From Bacteroidota bacterium (GTDB taxonomy: Bacteria; Bacteroidota; Bacteroidia; UBA7662; CANHCV01), in the NCBI GenBank assembly GCA_947501265.1, contig CANMVY010000009.1, positions 27,587 through 91,586 of the forward strand: DNA of 64,000 bases, written 5' to 3'. The translations under genes were made by a program, and so were the position numbers. Below are positions 54,674 through 63,865 of this stretch, in pieces. Numbering within the stretch: the stretch's first letter is position 1; each line of letters opens with the position of its first letter. The notes beneath the pieces were generated by a model that was not told the DNA's origin, ran no database searches, and saw only the letters and a list, made by a program, of their open reading frames with translations.

Positions 54674-55621
54674 ATGAGTGTATTAGTTTTTGCTGAAAAT
54701 TCTGAAGGACGCTTTAAGAAAGCTGCTTTCGAAGGAGTTGCCTTCGCGTCGGCCATTGCTGGCGGATCCGTTACTGCGGTGGTATTGGGAAGCATGGATG
54801 CTGCCAATGCCGCTGAATTGGGAAAATACGGTGCTTCTAAAGTGCTTCATTATTCCGATGCCTCTTTCAATTCGATGGACGCCGGCGTATTTGCGCAGGT
54901 TATTTCTGATGCGGCTTCCAAAGTGGGAGCTCAATGGGTTATCGTCTCCAATACCTACACCGGTAAAGCCGTTGCTCCTCGCGTTGCTGTACGTTTGAAT
55001 GCGGCTTTTGCTCCTGGAATCATTGCACTTCCCGAAGGAAATACCGTAAAACGTTCCGTTTTCTCGAACAAAGGATTTGCTGATTTTTCGCTGAATCAAT
55101 CGGTGAAAGTAGTTTCCCTTACGCCCAACTCCTATTCCTTCGCTGAAGGTTCTGGAATGGCTGAGGTTGAATCTTGCTCTTTTTCTCCTTCTGGAAATCG
55201 TGTATCTGTAAAAGAAGTGAAGAAGGCCGCCGGCAAAGTGCCCTTGACCGAAGCGGAAGTTGTGGTTTCCGGCGGTCGTGGATTGAAAGGTCCCGAAAAC
55301 TGGCACTTAATCGAAAATTTAGCCGATACTTTGAACGCAGCTACAGCGTGCTCCAAGCCCGTTTCCGATGTTCATTGGCGCCCTCACAGCGAGCACGTTG
55401 GACAAACTGGAATCACCATTAAACCGAATTTGTACATCGCTTGCGGAATTTCTGGAGCTATTCAGCATTTGGCTGGAGTGAGTTCTTCCAAGGTGATTGT
55501 TGCCATCAATACCGATAAAGAAGCACCTTTCTTCAAGGCTGCTGATTATGGCGTTGTTGGTGATGTTTTTGATGTTCTTCCTCGATTGAACGACGCCATC
55601 AAAGCATTCAAAAACTCGTAA
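54674..55621 (+). CDS. etfA: Electron transfer flavoprotein subunit alpha
   Basis: This is a 315-residue FixB/EtfA protein. The N-terminal half is an AMP-binding-like fold (MSVLVFAENSEGRFKKAAFE). The C-terminal FAD-binding domain has VVSGGRGLKGPENWHLIENL, HSEHVGQTGITIKPNLYIACGISGAIQHLAG and VAINTDKEAPFFKAADYGVV. It forms the ETF heterodimer with the preceding gene; both are transcribed together. Confidence 0.96.
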   Translation: MSVLVFAENSEGRFKKAAFEGVAFASAIAGGSVTAVVLGSMDAANAAELGKYGASKVLHYSDASFNSMDAGVFAQVISDAASKVGAQWVIVSNTYTGKAVAPRVAVRLNAAFAPGIIALPEGNTVKRSVFSNKGFADFSLNQSVKVVSLTPNSYSFAEGSGMAEVESCSFSPSGNRVSVKEVKKAAGKVPLTEAEVVVSGGRGLKGPENWHLIENLADTLNAATACSKPVSDVHWRPHSEHVGQTGITIKPNLYIACGISGAIQHLAGVSSSKVIVAINTDKEAPFFKAADYGVVGDVFDVLPRLNDAIKAFKNS

Positions 55622-55646
55622 AATAGTTCGTTTTAAATAAAATGGA

Positions 55647-55675
55647 AAGCCTCGATGAAAATCGGGGCTTTTTTA
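55647..55675 (+). terminator. Terminator of etfB-etfA
   Basis: AAGCCTCGAT pairs with ATCGGGGCTT around a GAAA loop (one G-U pair), followed by TTTTT. Confidence 0.88.
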
Positions 55676-56095
55676 TTTCTTCTTTCTTCGTTTAACTTCA
55701 ATACTGGGATTGATTTCCAACATGGACTGAATAAATTCTTCCTTTTGTTTGGGAGAAATAAGGACGTAATCCCAGGGTGATTTCCGAATCTCCAAACGGT
55801 CCAAGCTTGCGGCAGGAGAACTTAGCGGATTGTTGGTTTCGATGATTTTTTGAACCTCGGAAATGAGGATTTTCTTTCGGAATAGAAAGCCACTTTTTAC
55901 TTCCAGTTCAGTTCCTTGAATGGTGTAAATCGTGGTTAAAAAAAGATGGGAAATCCAGAAAATAAGAAGGATCATCACGGCCGCAATCCACCAGATTTGT
56001 TGAACAAGAAGTAGAACCGTTACGCCTCCCCAAATTAAGCCGATGATCACAACGAATCCCCAGCCAATTTTCGAACGAAACACCCGTTTCTCCAT
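55673..56095 (-). CDS. PH-like domain membrane protein
   Basis: This is a 140-residue protein with two membrane helices (FVVIIGLIWGGVTVLLLVQQ, IAAVMILLIFWISHLFL). A soluble beta-rich C-terminal part follows with TIYTIQGTELEVKSGFL, KKILISEVQKIIET and LDRLEIRKSPWDYVLISP, as in bacterial PH-like (bPH) proteins that follow a membrane hairpin. The lysine-rich end (RRKKK) may be a topogenic signal. The function is unknown. Confidence 0.8.
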   Translation of the reverse strand: MEKRVFRSKIGWGFVVIIGLIWGGVTVLLLVQQIWWIAAVMILLIFWISHLFLTTIYTIQGTELEVKSGFLFRKKILISEVQKIIETNNPLSSPAASLDRLEIRKSPWDYVLISPKQKEEFIQSMLEINPSIEVKRRKKK

Positions 56096-56100
56096 CGAAT

Positions 56101-57327
56101 TTAACCTTCAATTTTAAGTTTTTTACCCAACCAAAGGGCAATGAACGTGCAGAAAATAGCAATGTATCCCACCCATTCGTACCGTTCAATAGGTCCGTTT
56201 TTGATGGGTTGGAATACAATTTGAGAGGAAATAAACGCAGCAAAAGCGCTGGATAAATGCTGAACGGAACTATTCACACTCATAAATCCTCCTCGAATTT
56301 TCATGGGAACGGAACTGGTGATCATGGCGTTGGCAGGAATCATTCTTCCTCCTGAACAGATAAAGAATAAACTGCTTACCGTTAAAATAAGAGGTAAACC
56401 GATTTCAGAAATGGGTGGGCAGTTGGTGATGAAGTAAATGGGAACAATGGCAACGACGCTCATGATGGCGAAAACGGGATAACGACCGTATTTATCCGAT
56501 AACTTTCCAGCCAACGGAGCAACGCCCACACTTGCTAACCCTCCAACTAAATAAATAAGATTGAGCTGATCTTTCGAAAATCCAACGTTATGGATCATGT
56601 AACTGGCAATGAAAGGGATAATGGAAAACTGCCCCAACATCAACAAAAACGTTAAAATCAAAGCATTTCGGTGGTTGTTTACCGAGAAAGCGGCAACAAG
56701 TCCAGAAAATGGATTCCGTTTTTCTTTTCCTGCTCCATCGGGGCGAGGAATATCGGGAACGTAAGCGCGTAGCGCAATGAATACCAACAACCCAATGCCA
56801 ACCACGGCTAAAAATGGAGTTTGCCAGCTGTATCGATCGGCTAAAAATAAACCAAATGGCACACCGATAACCGATGCCAGCGCAAATGCACTCATCACAA
56901 TGCCGATGGCCGCACCTCGCTTTTGAACAGGAATCGTGTCGCCGATGAAGGCCATGACCATGCCCGACATTAATCCGCCAAAGGCCCCTGTAAAAGCACG
57001 AGCCAAAAGCATGGTGGTGAAATCTACCGCAAAAGCACAAGCCAAGGTGCCCAAAAGAAATCCAATGAAAATAACTGTTATCGCTTTCTTGGGCCTCGTT
57101 TTATCAATAAAAGAAGAAACTATTAAACCTGCAATACCAGCCGTTAAGGTATAAATCCCAACCAAAAATCCAAATTGGGAAGTCTTGATTCCAAATTCCT
57201 CCTCAAAAGTAGGACCAAGGGGATTCATGATCATAAAATCCAAAACATTCACAAATTGTACCATAGCAAAGGTGAAAAGCATGGTAAAAGGAAGTTTATA
57301 ATTTGGAGCAAGTTCTTGGTGGTTCAT
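56101..57327 (-). CDS. Major facilitator superfamily transporter
   Basis: This is a 408-residue transporter with about 12 helices. It opens with a cytosolic stub and FAMVQFVNVLDFMIMNPLGP, has motif A-like FIDKTRPKKAI between helices 2 and 3, and GKLSDKYGRYPVFAI in the second half. Family members export drugs or sugars; the substrate cannot be read. A 5-base gap to the PH-like gene suggests co-transcription. Confidence 0.88.
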   Translation of the reverse strand: MNHQELAPNYKLPFTMLFTFAMVQFVNVLDFMIMNPLGPTFEEEFGIKTSQFGFLVGIYTLTAGIAGLIVSSFIDKTRPKKAITVIFIGFLLGTLACAFAVDFTTMLLARAFTGAFGGLMSGMVMAFIGDTIPVQKRGAAIGIVMSAFALASVIGVPFGLFLADRYSWQTPFLAVVGIGLLVFIALRAYVPDIPRPDGAGKEKRNPFSGLVAAFSVNNHRNALILTFLLMLGQFSIIPFIASYMIHNVGFSKDQLNLIYLVGGLASVGVAPLAGKLSDKYGRYPVFAIMSVVAIVPIYFITNCPPISEIGLPLILTVSSLFFICSGGRMIPANAMITSSVPMKIRGGFMSVNSSVQHLSSAFAAFISSQIVFQPIKNGPIERYEWVGYIAIFCTFIALWLGKKLKIEG

Positions 57328-57396
57328 TCAACAAAGTTAATGGATTAAACAGGCTGAGTGGGATTCCGAAAAAACTATTACATTTGCCATACCACT

Positions 57397-59931
57397 ATGA
57401 AGAAAATTTTATGGGGATTCATTGGCTTTTTGGCTGGTGTTTCCATGTTAACCGCCAAACCCTTTGTGGTTGTTTTTAAAAATCAATTGAACCTGGTTGA
57501 AATGAATCGGTCTTGGGATCTGAACAAAGTTCCAGCCGACCATCGTACCAAGGAACTTCTTCGAAAGGCCATTCAATTGCAAAAAGGGGAAAAAGAAAAT
57601 TGGGAAAAGTTTTTAGCGAATCAGCCATGGAGAAACGAGGTTGTCGTTAAACATTTTTTCTTTATTACCAACGCAGTTTGGGTAGATCTTCCTCAAGAAG
57701 CCATTGCCTCCTTACTTCGTAATTCTTTTGTAGCCGAGGTTGTACCAGAGGATCAATTGCAATTGGGAGTTCAGCTACCCATTCAAGAACAACCTTCAAC
57801 CGAGGCCATCAACGGCACCGAGTCCGGTTTAAGAGCCGTTGGTGCGCCCTTCATGTGGAATTTAGGTTACACCGGACGCGGCCGGAAGGCGCTCGTTTAC
57901 GATACAGGTTTCTGGGATGATCATCCTGCCGTTAAATCTCGGTTTTTAGCTCGCTATTACCCGTATCAAAGAAGCTGGAGAAGTTTTGATTTGAAGTTCC
58001 CGGGTGATAAACAAAACAGTCATGGTACCCACGTTTCGGGAACCATCGCTGGATTAGATCCTGCCAATCGAGATACCATTGGCATGGCCATGAACGCTTA
58101 TTTGATGCACACCGATCCCATTGTTAGCGATTTGGCCGATGTGAAAAATTGGCCTTTGATTATGCTGGGTTACGAGTGGGCCATCAATCCCGATCGGGAT
58201 ACCGCTACCATCAACGATATTCCCGACGCCATCAATAACAGCTGGGGTAGAGGGGGATTGGTCGATTCAACGTTTTGCGGCCTAACCTTACTTACCCAAA
58301 CTTTCCGCTTCGTGGAGGCCGCTGGAATTGCTAATATTTATTCGGCGGGAAACAATGGCCCCGGTCCTTCCACTGTTGGTGCGCCCCAAGAAATCGCCTT
58401 GGATAAAACCCTTCCGTTTACGGTGGGCGCCCTCGATGGAAATACAGCCGGTTACCCCATTGCATCTTTTTCCTCTCGCGGACCCACCGGCTGCCCTATC
58501 TCTCCCAACGATTCTTCCATTTTGATTCGCCCTGAGGTTACAGCTCCAGGATTCAGCGTTCGATCTTCAATTGGACATAACCAGTATTCCAATTACAACG
58601 GAACGTCGATGGCTTCTCCCCACGTAACCGGTGCGGTGTTGCTGTTGAAAGAAGCATTCCCCATGTGCACCGGAAAACAAATTTTAGAGGCTTTGTATTT
58701 TTCCGCTGCCGATTTAGGCGCTCCAGGCGAGGATAATGTTTTCGGAAATGGAATCATCAATTTGCCGAACGCTTATCAGTATTTGTCAACACGATTTACT
58801 CCCGTTCCGGCATTATCTCGTCAATACGACGTTGCCATGGGAACGGTAAGTAATATCCCAAGTCCGCACGCCTTGTATTGTTCCAATTCCGTTTCTCCAT
58901 CCATTCAAATGAAGAACTTAGGAGATAGTGTCATTCAAGTGATCGATGTTTTGGTTTATCAAAAGGATTCGCTCATTCAAACGATTCCTGTCAATCAAAC
59001 CATTGCCGTGGGAACATCCGTTCCTTTTAGCTTATCGAGCATTCCATCTCAATGGGGGATGAATGAATTAACGTTAGCGCTTCGCTCCAACCAAAATGAA
59101 TGGGATACCATCAATAACCGATTTACCTTCCGCTTTCATCGATTGAAAAATCAACCAATTCCATTTAAAGAAGATTTTGAAGGAAAAAATATTTACACTC
59201 AAAGTTCATCGTGCATCGTTAATCCCGATCGCGATTTGAGTTGGGACACCATTCCTGTAGGAGGTTCCCCTCGAGGAACTACGGCTGCTTATGTTCGAAA
59301 TAATCGCTACGTGACCGGTTTGAATCAGTTCGATGGGATGGTTTTTGGTTCGTTTGATTTTCCCACGGGAAGTCCGGCCTATTTGTATTTCCGATATTCT
59401 TATCGCTACAGTTTGCCTAGTCGCTCCGATTCCCTTCGAGTAAAGTTCAGCGAAGATTGCGGGCAAACGTGGCAGTACGTTGCTTTCGATAACGGAGGCG
59501 TTCCTTTGTCGTCGGGCCGAGGCGGGAATTTCCGTCCGGATTCTGCTCATCACTGGCGTGACACCACCATCAACATTTCGGTATTGGCTGGCAAGAGTAA
59601 CGTTTATATGATGTTCGAGAACAAAAGCCAGCAAATGGGCAATTTGTATGTAGATGATATCGTTTTGGATCGACAAGTGATTACTTCTTTGGCTGAAGTA
59701 CCCACCTCAAATTGGAGTTTTTATCCCAACCCGTCTTCTGGAAACATACACATTCAAGCCGAGGAAAACGATCAGTTTTCAATCATTGACCTTCAAGGAA
59801 GGATCAATCAACGTTTATCCATGACCTCATCAACACAAACATTTTCTTTAGAACATCTTCCCAAGGGAATTTATTTGTTGGAACGAAAATCTAAAGGTTC
59901 GGTTTCAATCAAAAAAATGGTGATTCAGTAA
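57397..59931 (+). CDS. Subtilisin-like (S8) protease with T9SS signal
   Basis: This is an 844-residue exported protease. Signal sequence MKKILWGFIGFLAGVSMLTA and a propeptide (about 25-140) precede the catalytic domain. The domain has Asp in ALVYDTGFWDDHP, His in NSHGTHVSGTIAG, the oxyanion Asn in YSAGNNGPGPS and Ser in YNGTSMASPHVTGAV. A beta-sandwich region (about 480-760) and a T9SS type A sorting domain (WSFYPNPSSGNIHIQ, LEHLPKGIYLLE) end it. It is secreted to the surface or medium to digest proteins. A -7 box TACATTTG lies at 57379-57386, giving a very short leader. Confidence 0.92.
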   Translation: MKKILWGFIGFLAGVSMLTAKPFVVVFKNQLNLVEMNRSWDLNKVPADHRTKELLRKAIQLQKGEKENWEKFLANQPWRNEVVVKHFFFITNAVWVDLPQEAIASLLRNSFVAEVVPEDQLQLGVQLPIQEQPSTEAINGTESGLRAVGAPFMWNLGYTGRGRKALVYDTGFWDDHPAVKSRFLARYYPYQRSWRSFDLKFPGDKQNSHGTHVSGTIAGLDPANRDTIGMAMNAYLMHTDPIVSDLADVKNWPLIMLGYEWAINPDRDTATINDIPDAINNSWGRGGLVDSTFCGLTLLTQTFRFVEAAGIANIYSAGNNGPGPSTVGAPQEIALDKTLPFTVGALDGNTAGYPIASFSSRGPTGCPISPNDSSILIRPEVTAPGFSVRSSIGHNQYSNYNGTSMASPHVTGAVLLLKEAFPMCTGKQILEALYFSAADLGAPGEDNVFGNGIINLPNAYQYLSTRFTPVPALSRQYDVAMGTVSNIPSPHALYCSNSVSPSIQMKNLGDSVIQVIDVLVYQKDSLIQTIPVNQTIAVGTSVPFSLSSIPSQWGMNELTLALRSNQNEWDTINNRFTFRFHRLKNQPIPFKEDFEGKNIYTQSSSCIVNPDRDLSWDTIPVGGSPRGTTAAYVRNNRYVTGLNQFDGMVFGSFDFPTGSPAYLYFRYSYRYSLPSRSDSLRVKFSEDCGQTWQYVAFDNGGVPLSSGRGGNFRPDSAHHWRDTTINISVLAGKSNVYMMFENKSQQMGNLYVDDIVLDRQVITSLAEVPTSNWSFYPNPSSGNIHIQAEENDQFSIIDLQGRINQRLSMTSSTQTFSLEHLPKGIYLLERKSKGSVSIKKMVIQ

Positions 59932-59932
59932 C

Positions 59933-61123
59933 ATGGCGAAGTGGCGATCGATTTACCTCAGGGGTGGAAGATGGAAGTGGTTGTTTTTTGCAGCTGCGGT
60001 AGGGATTGCTGTTTCTTCAGTGATTTATACCAATCGATTCATTGCCGATTTGGAGGAGCAGGAAAGAAACCACATCAAATTATGGGCATTGGCTTACCGC
60101 GATATTACCGCTTCTGCCGGCGACGGAAACGTTAACCTTGCCTTTGAAGTGATCCGGTCGAACCAAAACATTCCTGCCATCCTCACCGATCAGTCAAAAA
60201 TGCCCATCGATTTCATTCATATCGATTCTTCAAAAATCTTGAATGCAAACACCCAACAAATTGATACGTCTAAAGCGCTCAAAATCATGGGGCGAATGTC
60301 GGCAGTTCACGAACCCATCCAAATTGTTTCGGGAAGGAATACCTACAATTACATTTATTACGATAACAGTACTTTACTGAAGGCCATTGAGGTTTTTCCA
60401 TTCTTGCAATTGGCAGTCATCGCCGTCTTTTTATGGATTGCTTACTATGCTTTCATGGCTTCAAGGAGATACGAACAGGATTTCTTGTGGGTGGGTATGG
60501 CCAAAGAAACGGCACACCAATTAGGGACACCGATCTCTTCGTTGATGGCTTGGTTGGAAGTATTGAGAATAGATGCTAACGACACCACAAGTGATACGTT
60601 GAATGAAGTAAAGAAGGACATTCAGCGATTGGAACTGATTACGGATCGGTTTTCAAAAATTGGAAGCACGCCTCAATTGGAAGCCCACGATTTGAAACGG
60701 GTTTTGGATGAGGCGTTGGATTACCTCAAGTTGCGGGTTTCGAGCAAGGTGATTTTTGAAGTAGAGGTCCCGCAAGCCGAGGTATGGGCTAAAATTAATC
60801 CGCCATTGTTTCATTGGGTGATCGAGAACATTGTGAAAAATGCAGTAGATGCCATGGAAGCACAAGGAACCATTACGTTTCATCTGTTGGAAACTCCACG
60901 CAGGGTTTACCTCGATATTGCCGATACCGGGAAGGGAATTCCGCAAAGCCAATTGAAATCCATTTTCAATCCGGGAGTAACCAGCAAAAAACGGGGTTGG
61001 GGATTAGGACTATCCTTGGTTAAACGAATTGTAGAAAACTACCACAGCGGGAAGGTATTTGTTAAGCATTCGGAAATAGGCAAGGGAACAACCTTTCGGA
61101 TTTCTCTTCCTTTGTTGAATTAA
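59933..61123 (+). CDS. Membrane sensor histidine kinase
   Basis: This is a 396-residue kinase with two membrane helices (WLFFAAAVGIAVSSVIYT and LQLAVIAVFLWIAYYAF) enclosing an approximately 120-residue extracytoplasmic sensor. The phospho-acceptor His is in AKETAHQLGTPISSLMAW. The ATPase has ENIVKNAVDAME, ADTGKGIPQSQL, FNPGVTSKKRG and GLGLSLVKRIV. It starts 1 base after the protease gene, so it may be co-expressed; no regulator is adjacent. The end overlaps the convergent ilvE by 4 bases. Confidence 0.93.
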   Translation: MAKWRSIYLRGGRWKWLFFAAAVGIAVSSVIYTNRFIADLEEQERNHIKLWALAYRDITASAGDGNVNLAFEVIRSNQNIPAILTDQSKMPIDFIHIDSSKILNANTQQIDTSKALKIMGRMSAVHEPIQIVSGRNTYNYIYYDNSTLLKAIEVFPFLQLAVIAVFLWIAYYAFMASRRYEQDFLWVGMAKETAHQLGTPISSLMAWLEVLRIDANDTTSDTLNEVKKDIQRLELITDRFSKIGSTPQLEAHDLKRVLDEALDYLKLRVSSKVIFEVEVPQAEVWAKINPPLFHWVIENIVKNAVDAMEAQGTITFHLLETPRRVYLDIADTGKGIPQSQLKSIFNPGVTSKKRGWGLGLSLVKRIVENYHSGKVFVKHSEIGKGTTFRISLPLLN

Positions 61124-62202
61124 ATTTTCTCCAACCAACCGAAGGGATCAGGAGCGTGCCCAAGTTTCAAATCGTTCAACATGCTGTACAACAGCGGTGC
61201 AACTTTTGCTTCTTCAACGGGTGGAAGTTCCATTCGTTTTCCTTGATAAGATATCGATTGAATGGGTGCAATGGTGGCTGCAGTACCAGCGCCAAAGGCT
61301 TCTTCCAATAATCCCGCAAAATGAGCATCAACAATTTCCTGAGCGTAAATGTCACGAACTTCCACTTTCCATCCGTGGTGTTTGGCCAATTGAATAACGC
61401 TATCTCGGGTAACACCGTGCAAAATGGTGCCCGTTGTTTGGGGAGTAATTAAGGTGCCGTCGATCACGAAAAACAAATTCATGGTTCCAGATTCCTCAAT
61501 TTTCGACATGGTTTTCCCATCCAACCAAATCAATTGATCGAATCCTTGTTCTTTGGCTAGCTTTTGAGGAAGCATGGCTGCTGCGTAGTTTCCAGCGCAC
61601 TTCGCTTCGCCGGTTCCATTGGGAAAAGCACGAGTGAAATCTTCACTCATTTTCACGTGCAACGGCTGGTTGTAATAAGGACCAACAGGACATGTGAAAA
61701 TGATGAATTTGTAGGAATCGGATGGGCGAATACCAACGTAATCATCGGTTGCAAATCCGAAAGGACGAATATAAAGGGAGGTGTTATCCAAACTGGGGAT
61801 CCAATCGGAATCAACCTTCAGCAATTCTTTTAATCCGTCGATAAAAATTTCTTTAGGAATAGCCGGCATGCACATCCGGTCTGAGGATAAATTGTAACGC
61901 TTGAAATTTTCCTGAGAGCGGAAAAGAAAAATTTCTCCTTCTGCATTTTTGTAAGCTTTCATTCCTTCAAAAATTGCCTGACCGTAATGAAGAGCCGAAA
62001 TGGCCGGCATCAATTCGATCGGTCCATAAGGAACGATTCGCACGCTTTTCCAATGCCCATCTTCATAATCGGCAACCAACATATGGTCGGAGAATACTTT
62101 GCCAAACGGCAGATTATTAAAATCAACCGTGCTTAGACGAGATTTGTCAATGGGATGAATGGTAGGTTTCAATGCGATAAAATTTTCGCAAAGATATTCC
62201 AT
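61120..62202 (-). CDS. ilvE: Branched-chain amino acid aminotransferase
   Basis: This is a 360-residue fold-type IV aminotransferase. Motifs include HYGQAIFEGMKAYK, FRSQENFKRYNLSSDRMCMP, YIRPFGFATDDYVG, AKCAGNYAAAMLPQKLAKE, and EESGTMNLFFVIDGTLITPQ. It interconverts leucine, isoleucine and valine with their 2-oxo acids. The start was set at MEYLCENFIAL, which avoids an upstream extension into the divergent gene's region. Confidence 0.95.
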   Translation of the reverse strand: MEYLCENFIALKPTIHPIDKSRLSTVDFNNLPFGKVFSDHMLVADYEDGHWKSVRIVPYGPIELMPAISALHYGQAIFEGMKAYKNAEGEIFLFRSQENFKRYNLSSDRMCMPAIPKEIFIDGLKELLKVDSDWIPSLDNTSLYIRPFGFATDDYVGIRPSDSYKFIIFTCPVGPYYNQPLHVKMSEDFTRAFPNGTGEAKCAGNYAAAMLPQKLAKEQGFDQLIWLDGKTMSKIEESGTMNLFFVIDGTLITPQTTGTILHGVTRDSVIQLAKHHGWKVEVRDIYAQEIVDAHFAGLLEEAFGAGTAATIAPIQSISYQGKRMELPPVEEAKVAPLLYSMLNDLKLGHAPDPFGWLEKI

Positions 62203-62236
62203 TTCCTTTTTGTTGAATACATTTGTTGGTGTGAAT

Positions 62237-62776
62237 ATGGATTTAAACGAGTTGGCCAAACAACCGGAAACGGTTTTAGCCTTGATGGAGGGAGAACTTC
62301 TGTTTCAATTTCATGGAGAATTGACGGGAGAAAGGGAGAAAGAGGAACAAAATCATCCTAATCCATCGGTTTCTAATGATCTTGGTCGGAAAGAAGTTGT
62401 TGAGTCAGCGGTTATTAAGGAGCCTCAGCCCATTCCCTTGGTAATTTTGGTATTCTTAAAGGGAGATGGAACGGTTCCTGAAGAGCAACGGGAGTTTCTT
62501 CGAAAGATGATTCGGGCCACCGAAATTCCGGGTTCGCACATGAAGTACAAAGAGTTTCATCATCTTGAAGAGGTTGAATCATGGAAGAAGGAGTGGATTC
62601 CACAAAGATGGTTGAGTTTTGGATTAAATAATCAGCCCATACCTCAATTTAACATGGAGGATAAATGGGGGAGGGGAATTGAAAGTCCGACCATTGAAAG
62701 CATGTGGAGCGATGTCCCTACGAAGACGATTTTGTGGAAATTGATGCAAGAGTATTTCAATTTGAAGAAGGCATGA
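62237..62776 (+). CDS. Uncharacterised protein upstream of rdgB
   Basis: This is a 179-residue soluble protein without signal or membrane segment. A variable acidic/polar N-terminal third precedes a more ordered part with PIPLVILVFLKGDG, EEQREFLRKMIRATE, FHHLEEVESWKKEW and TKTILWKLMQEYFNLKKA. I do not recognise a family. The start at MDLNELAKQPE follows a -7 box TACATTTG (62218-62225). Its stop overlaps the ATG of rdgB (ATGA), a coupling that suggests linked use, for example in nucleotide or DNA metabolism; this is speculation. Confidence 0.75.
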   Translation: MDLNELAKQPETVLALMEGELLFQFHGELTGEREKEEQNHPNPSVSNDLGRKEVVESAVIKEPQPIPLVILVFLKGDGTVPEEQREFLRKMIRATEIPGSHMKYKEFHHLEEVESWKKEWIPQRWLSFGLNNQPIPQFNMEDKWGRGIESPTIESMWSDVPTKTILWKLMQEYFNLKKA

Positions 62777-63360
62777 AATGGGTATTAGCGACCCGCAATG
62801 CGGGGAAGGTAACCGAGTTTCAGCGATTGGCGGATGAGTTAGATGGGGGAATTGAGTGGTTGAGTTTGCGGGATGTTGGATTTCGTGAAGAAGTAGAAGA
62901 GCATGGAAATACGTTAGCTGAGAATGCTCGATTAAAAAGTTGGGCGGTTCATCGGCAAATAGGATTGCCGGTATTGTCGGATGATTCGGGGTTATTTGTA
63001 GATGCGTTGGATGGAGCTCCAGGTGTTCGAAGTGCTCGATTTGCTGGGGAAGATTCCAACGATGAGAATAACAATACCAAGTTATTAGGAATGATGGAAG
63101 GAATGGAAGGCCGGGATGCGCATTTTTCGGTAGTCTTGTGTGCGGTTATGGATGGAAAAGAGATGTTGTTTGAGGGTAGTGTGGAAGGAGCAATTGCTAA
63201 ATCGTTGGAGGGGAATGATGGTTTTGGGTACGACCCTTTGTTCATTCCGAATGGGTTTATGGAAACTTTTGCCAAGATTTCTTGGGAACATAAAGATGCA
63301 ATAAGTCATCGAAGGAGGGCAATGGAGCAGTTTCTTCGTTGGAAGAAGAATTTTTTTTAA
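62773..63360 (+). CDS. rdgB: Non-canonical purine NTP pyrophosphatase
   Basis: This is a 195-residue Ham1/RdgB protein: MKWVLATRNAGKVTEFQRLA at the start, LPVLSDDSGLFVDALDGAPG with the acidic active-site residues, and GFGYDPLFIPNGFMETFA at the end. It removes ITP, dITP and XTP from the nucleotide pool. The ATG overlaps the previous stop by 4 bases. An upstream extension is the previous gene read in another frame. Confidence 0.95.
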   Translation: MKWVLATRNAGKVTEFQRLADELDGGIEWLSLRDVGFREEVEEHGNTLAENARLKSWAVHRQIGLPVLSDDSGLFVDALDGAPGVRSARFAGEDSNDENNNTKLLGMMEGMEGRDAHFSVVLCAVMDGKEMLFEGSVEGAIAKSLEGNDGFGYDPLFIPNGFMETFAKISWEHKDAISHRRRAMEQFLRWKKNFF

Positions 63361-63476
63361 AAAAATGACACATGATGTTTTTTCAGTAATGTACCTTTTT
63401 TGAGACACTTAGAAAGGGTGTGGCGATGGGGAGAAAAAAAAAGTTGAATTTTTTAGAAAAAAAGTTGGGCCAGTGC

Positions 63477-63506
63477 TTGCGGAATTAGAAAATGGTCTTA
63501 CCTTTG
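63477..63506 (+). promoter_or_regulatory. tRNA-rRNA operon promoter
   Basis: TTG (63477-63479) is followed after exactly 19 bases by TACCTTTG (63499-63506), a complete match to the Bacteroidota consensus. Upstream lies an A/T-rich stretch (63436-63465) that can act as an UP-like element. Confidence 0.85.
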
Positions 63507-63518
63507 CAATCCCAATCG

Positions 63519-63527
63519 GTTCTTTGA
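63519..63527 (+). promoter_or_regulatory. boxA-like leader motif, copy 1
   Basis: GTTCTTTGA recurs exactly at 63769-63777, before 16S. It resembles the antitermination boxA (TGCTCTTTAA) used in rRNA leaders. Confidence 0.45.
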
Positions 63528-63544
63528 GTAACACAAAATCATCA

Positions 63545-63620
<76 letters not shown>

Positions 63621-63630
63621 ACCCAACCCT

Positions 63631-63716
63631 ACCCGGGTGGTGAAATCGGTAGACACGCAGGACTTAAAATCCTGTGCTCCTTAAAGAGCGTGCGGGTTCA
63701 AGTCCCGCCCCGGGTA
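63631..63716 (+). tRNA. tRNA-Leu (TAA)
   Basis: The acceptor ACCCGGG pairs with CCCGGGT. A long variable arm (GTGCTCCTTAAAGAGCGT) identifies class II. The anticodon loop CTTAAAA contains TAA. Discriminator A is followed by CAA, so CCA is not encoded and needs the CCA-adding enzyme encoded in this window. Confidence 0.96.
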
Positions 63717-63768
63717 CAACCCGTTGCTTCAGGTGGTCTATTGATTGCCCAAAGTAGATAGGGATTTA

Positions 63769-63777
63769 GTTCTTTGA
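63769..63777 (+). promoter_or_regulatory. boxA-like leader motif, copy 2
   Basis: GTTCTTTGA repeats the 9-mer of the tRNA leader, about 90 bases before 16S. Confidence 0.5.
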
Positions 63778-63865
63778 AATAGTGAAGGATAGAAGTTAAA
63801 AGGTAAAAACGAAGTCAATTCTAGGAACCTTTGAGTATAAGCCGGGATTAAAAAAAACAAACTAT

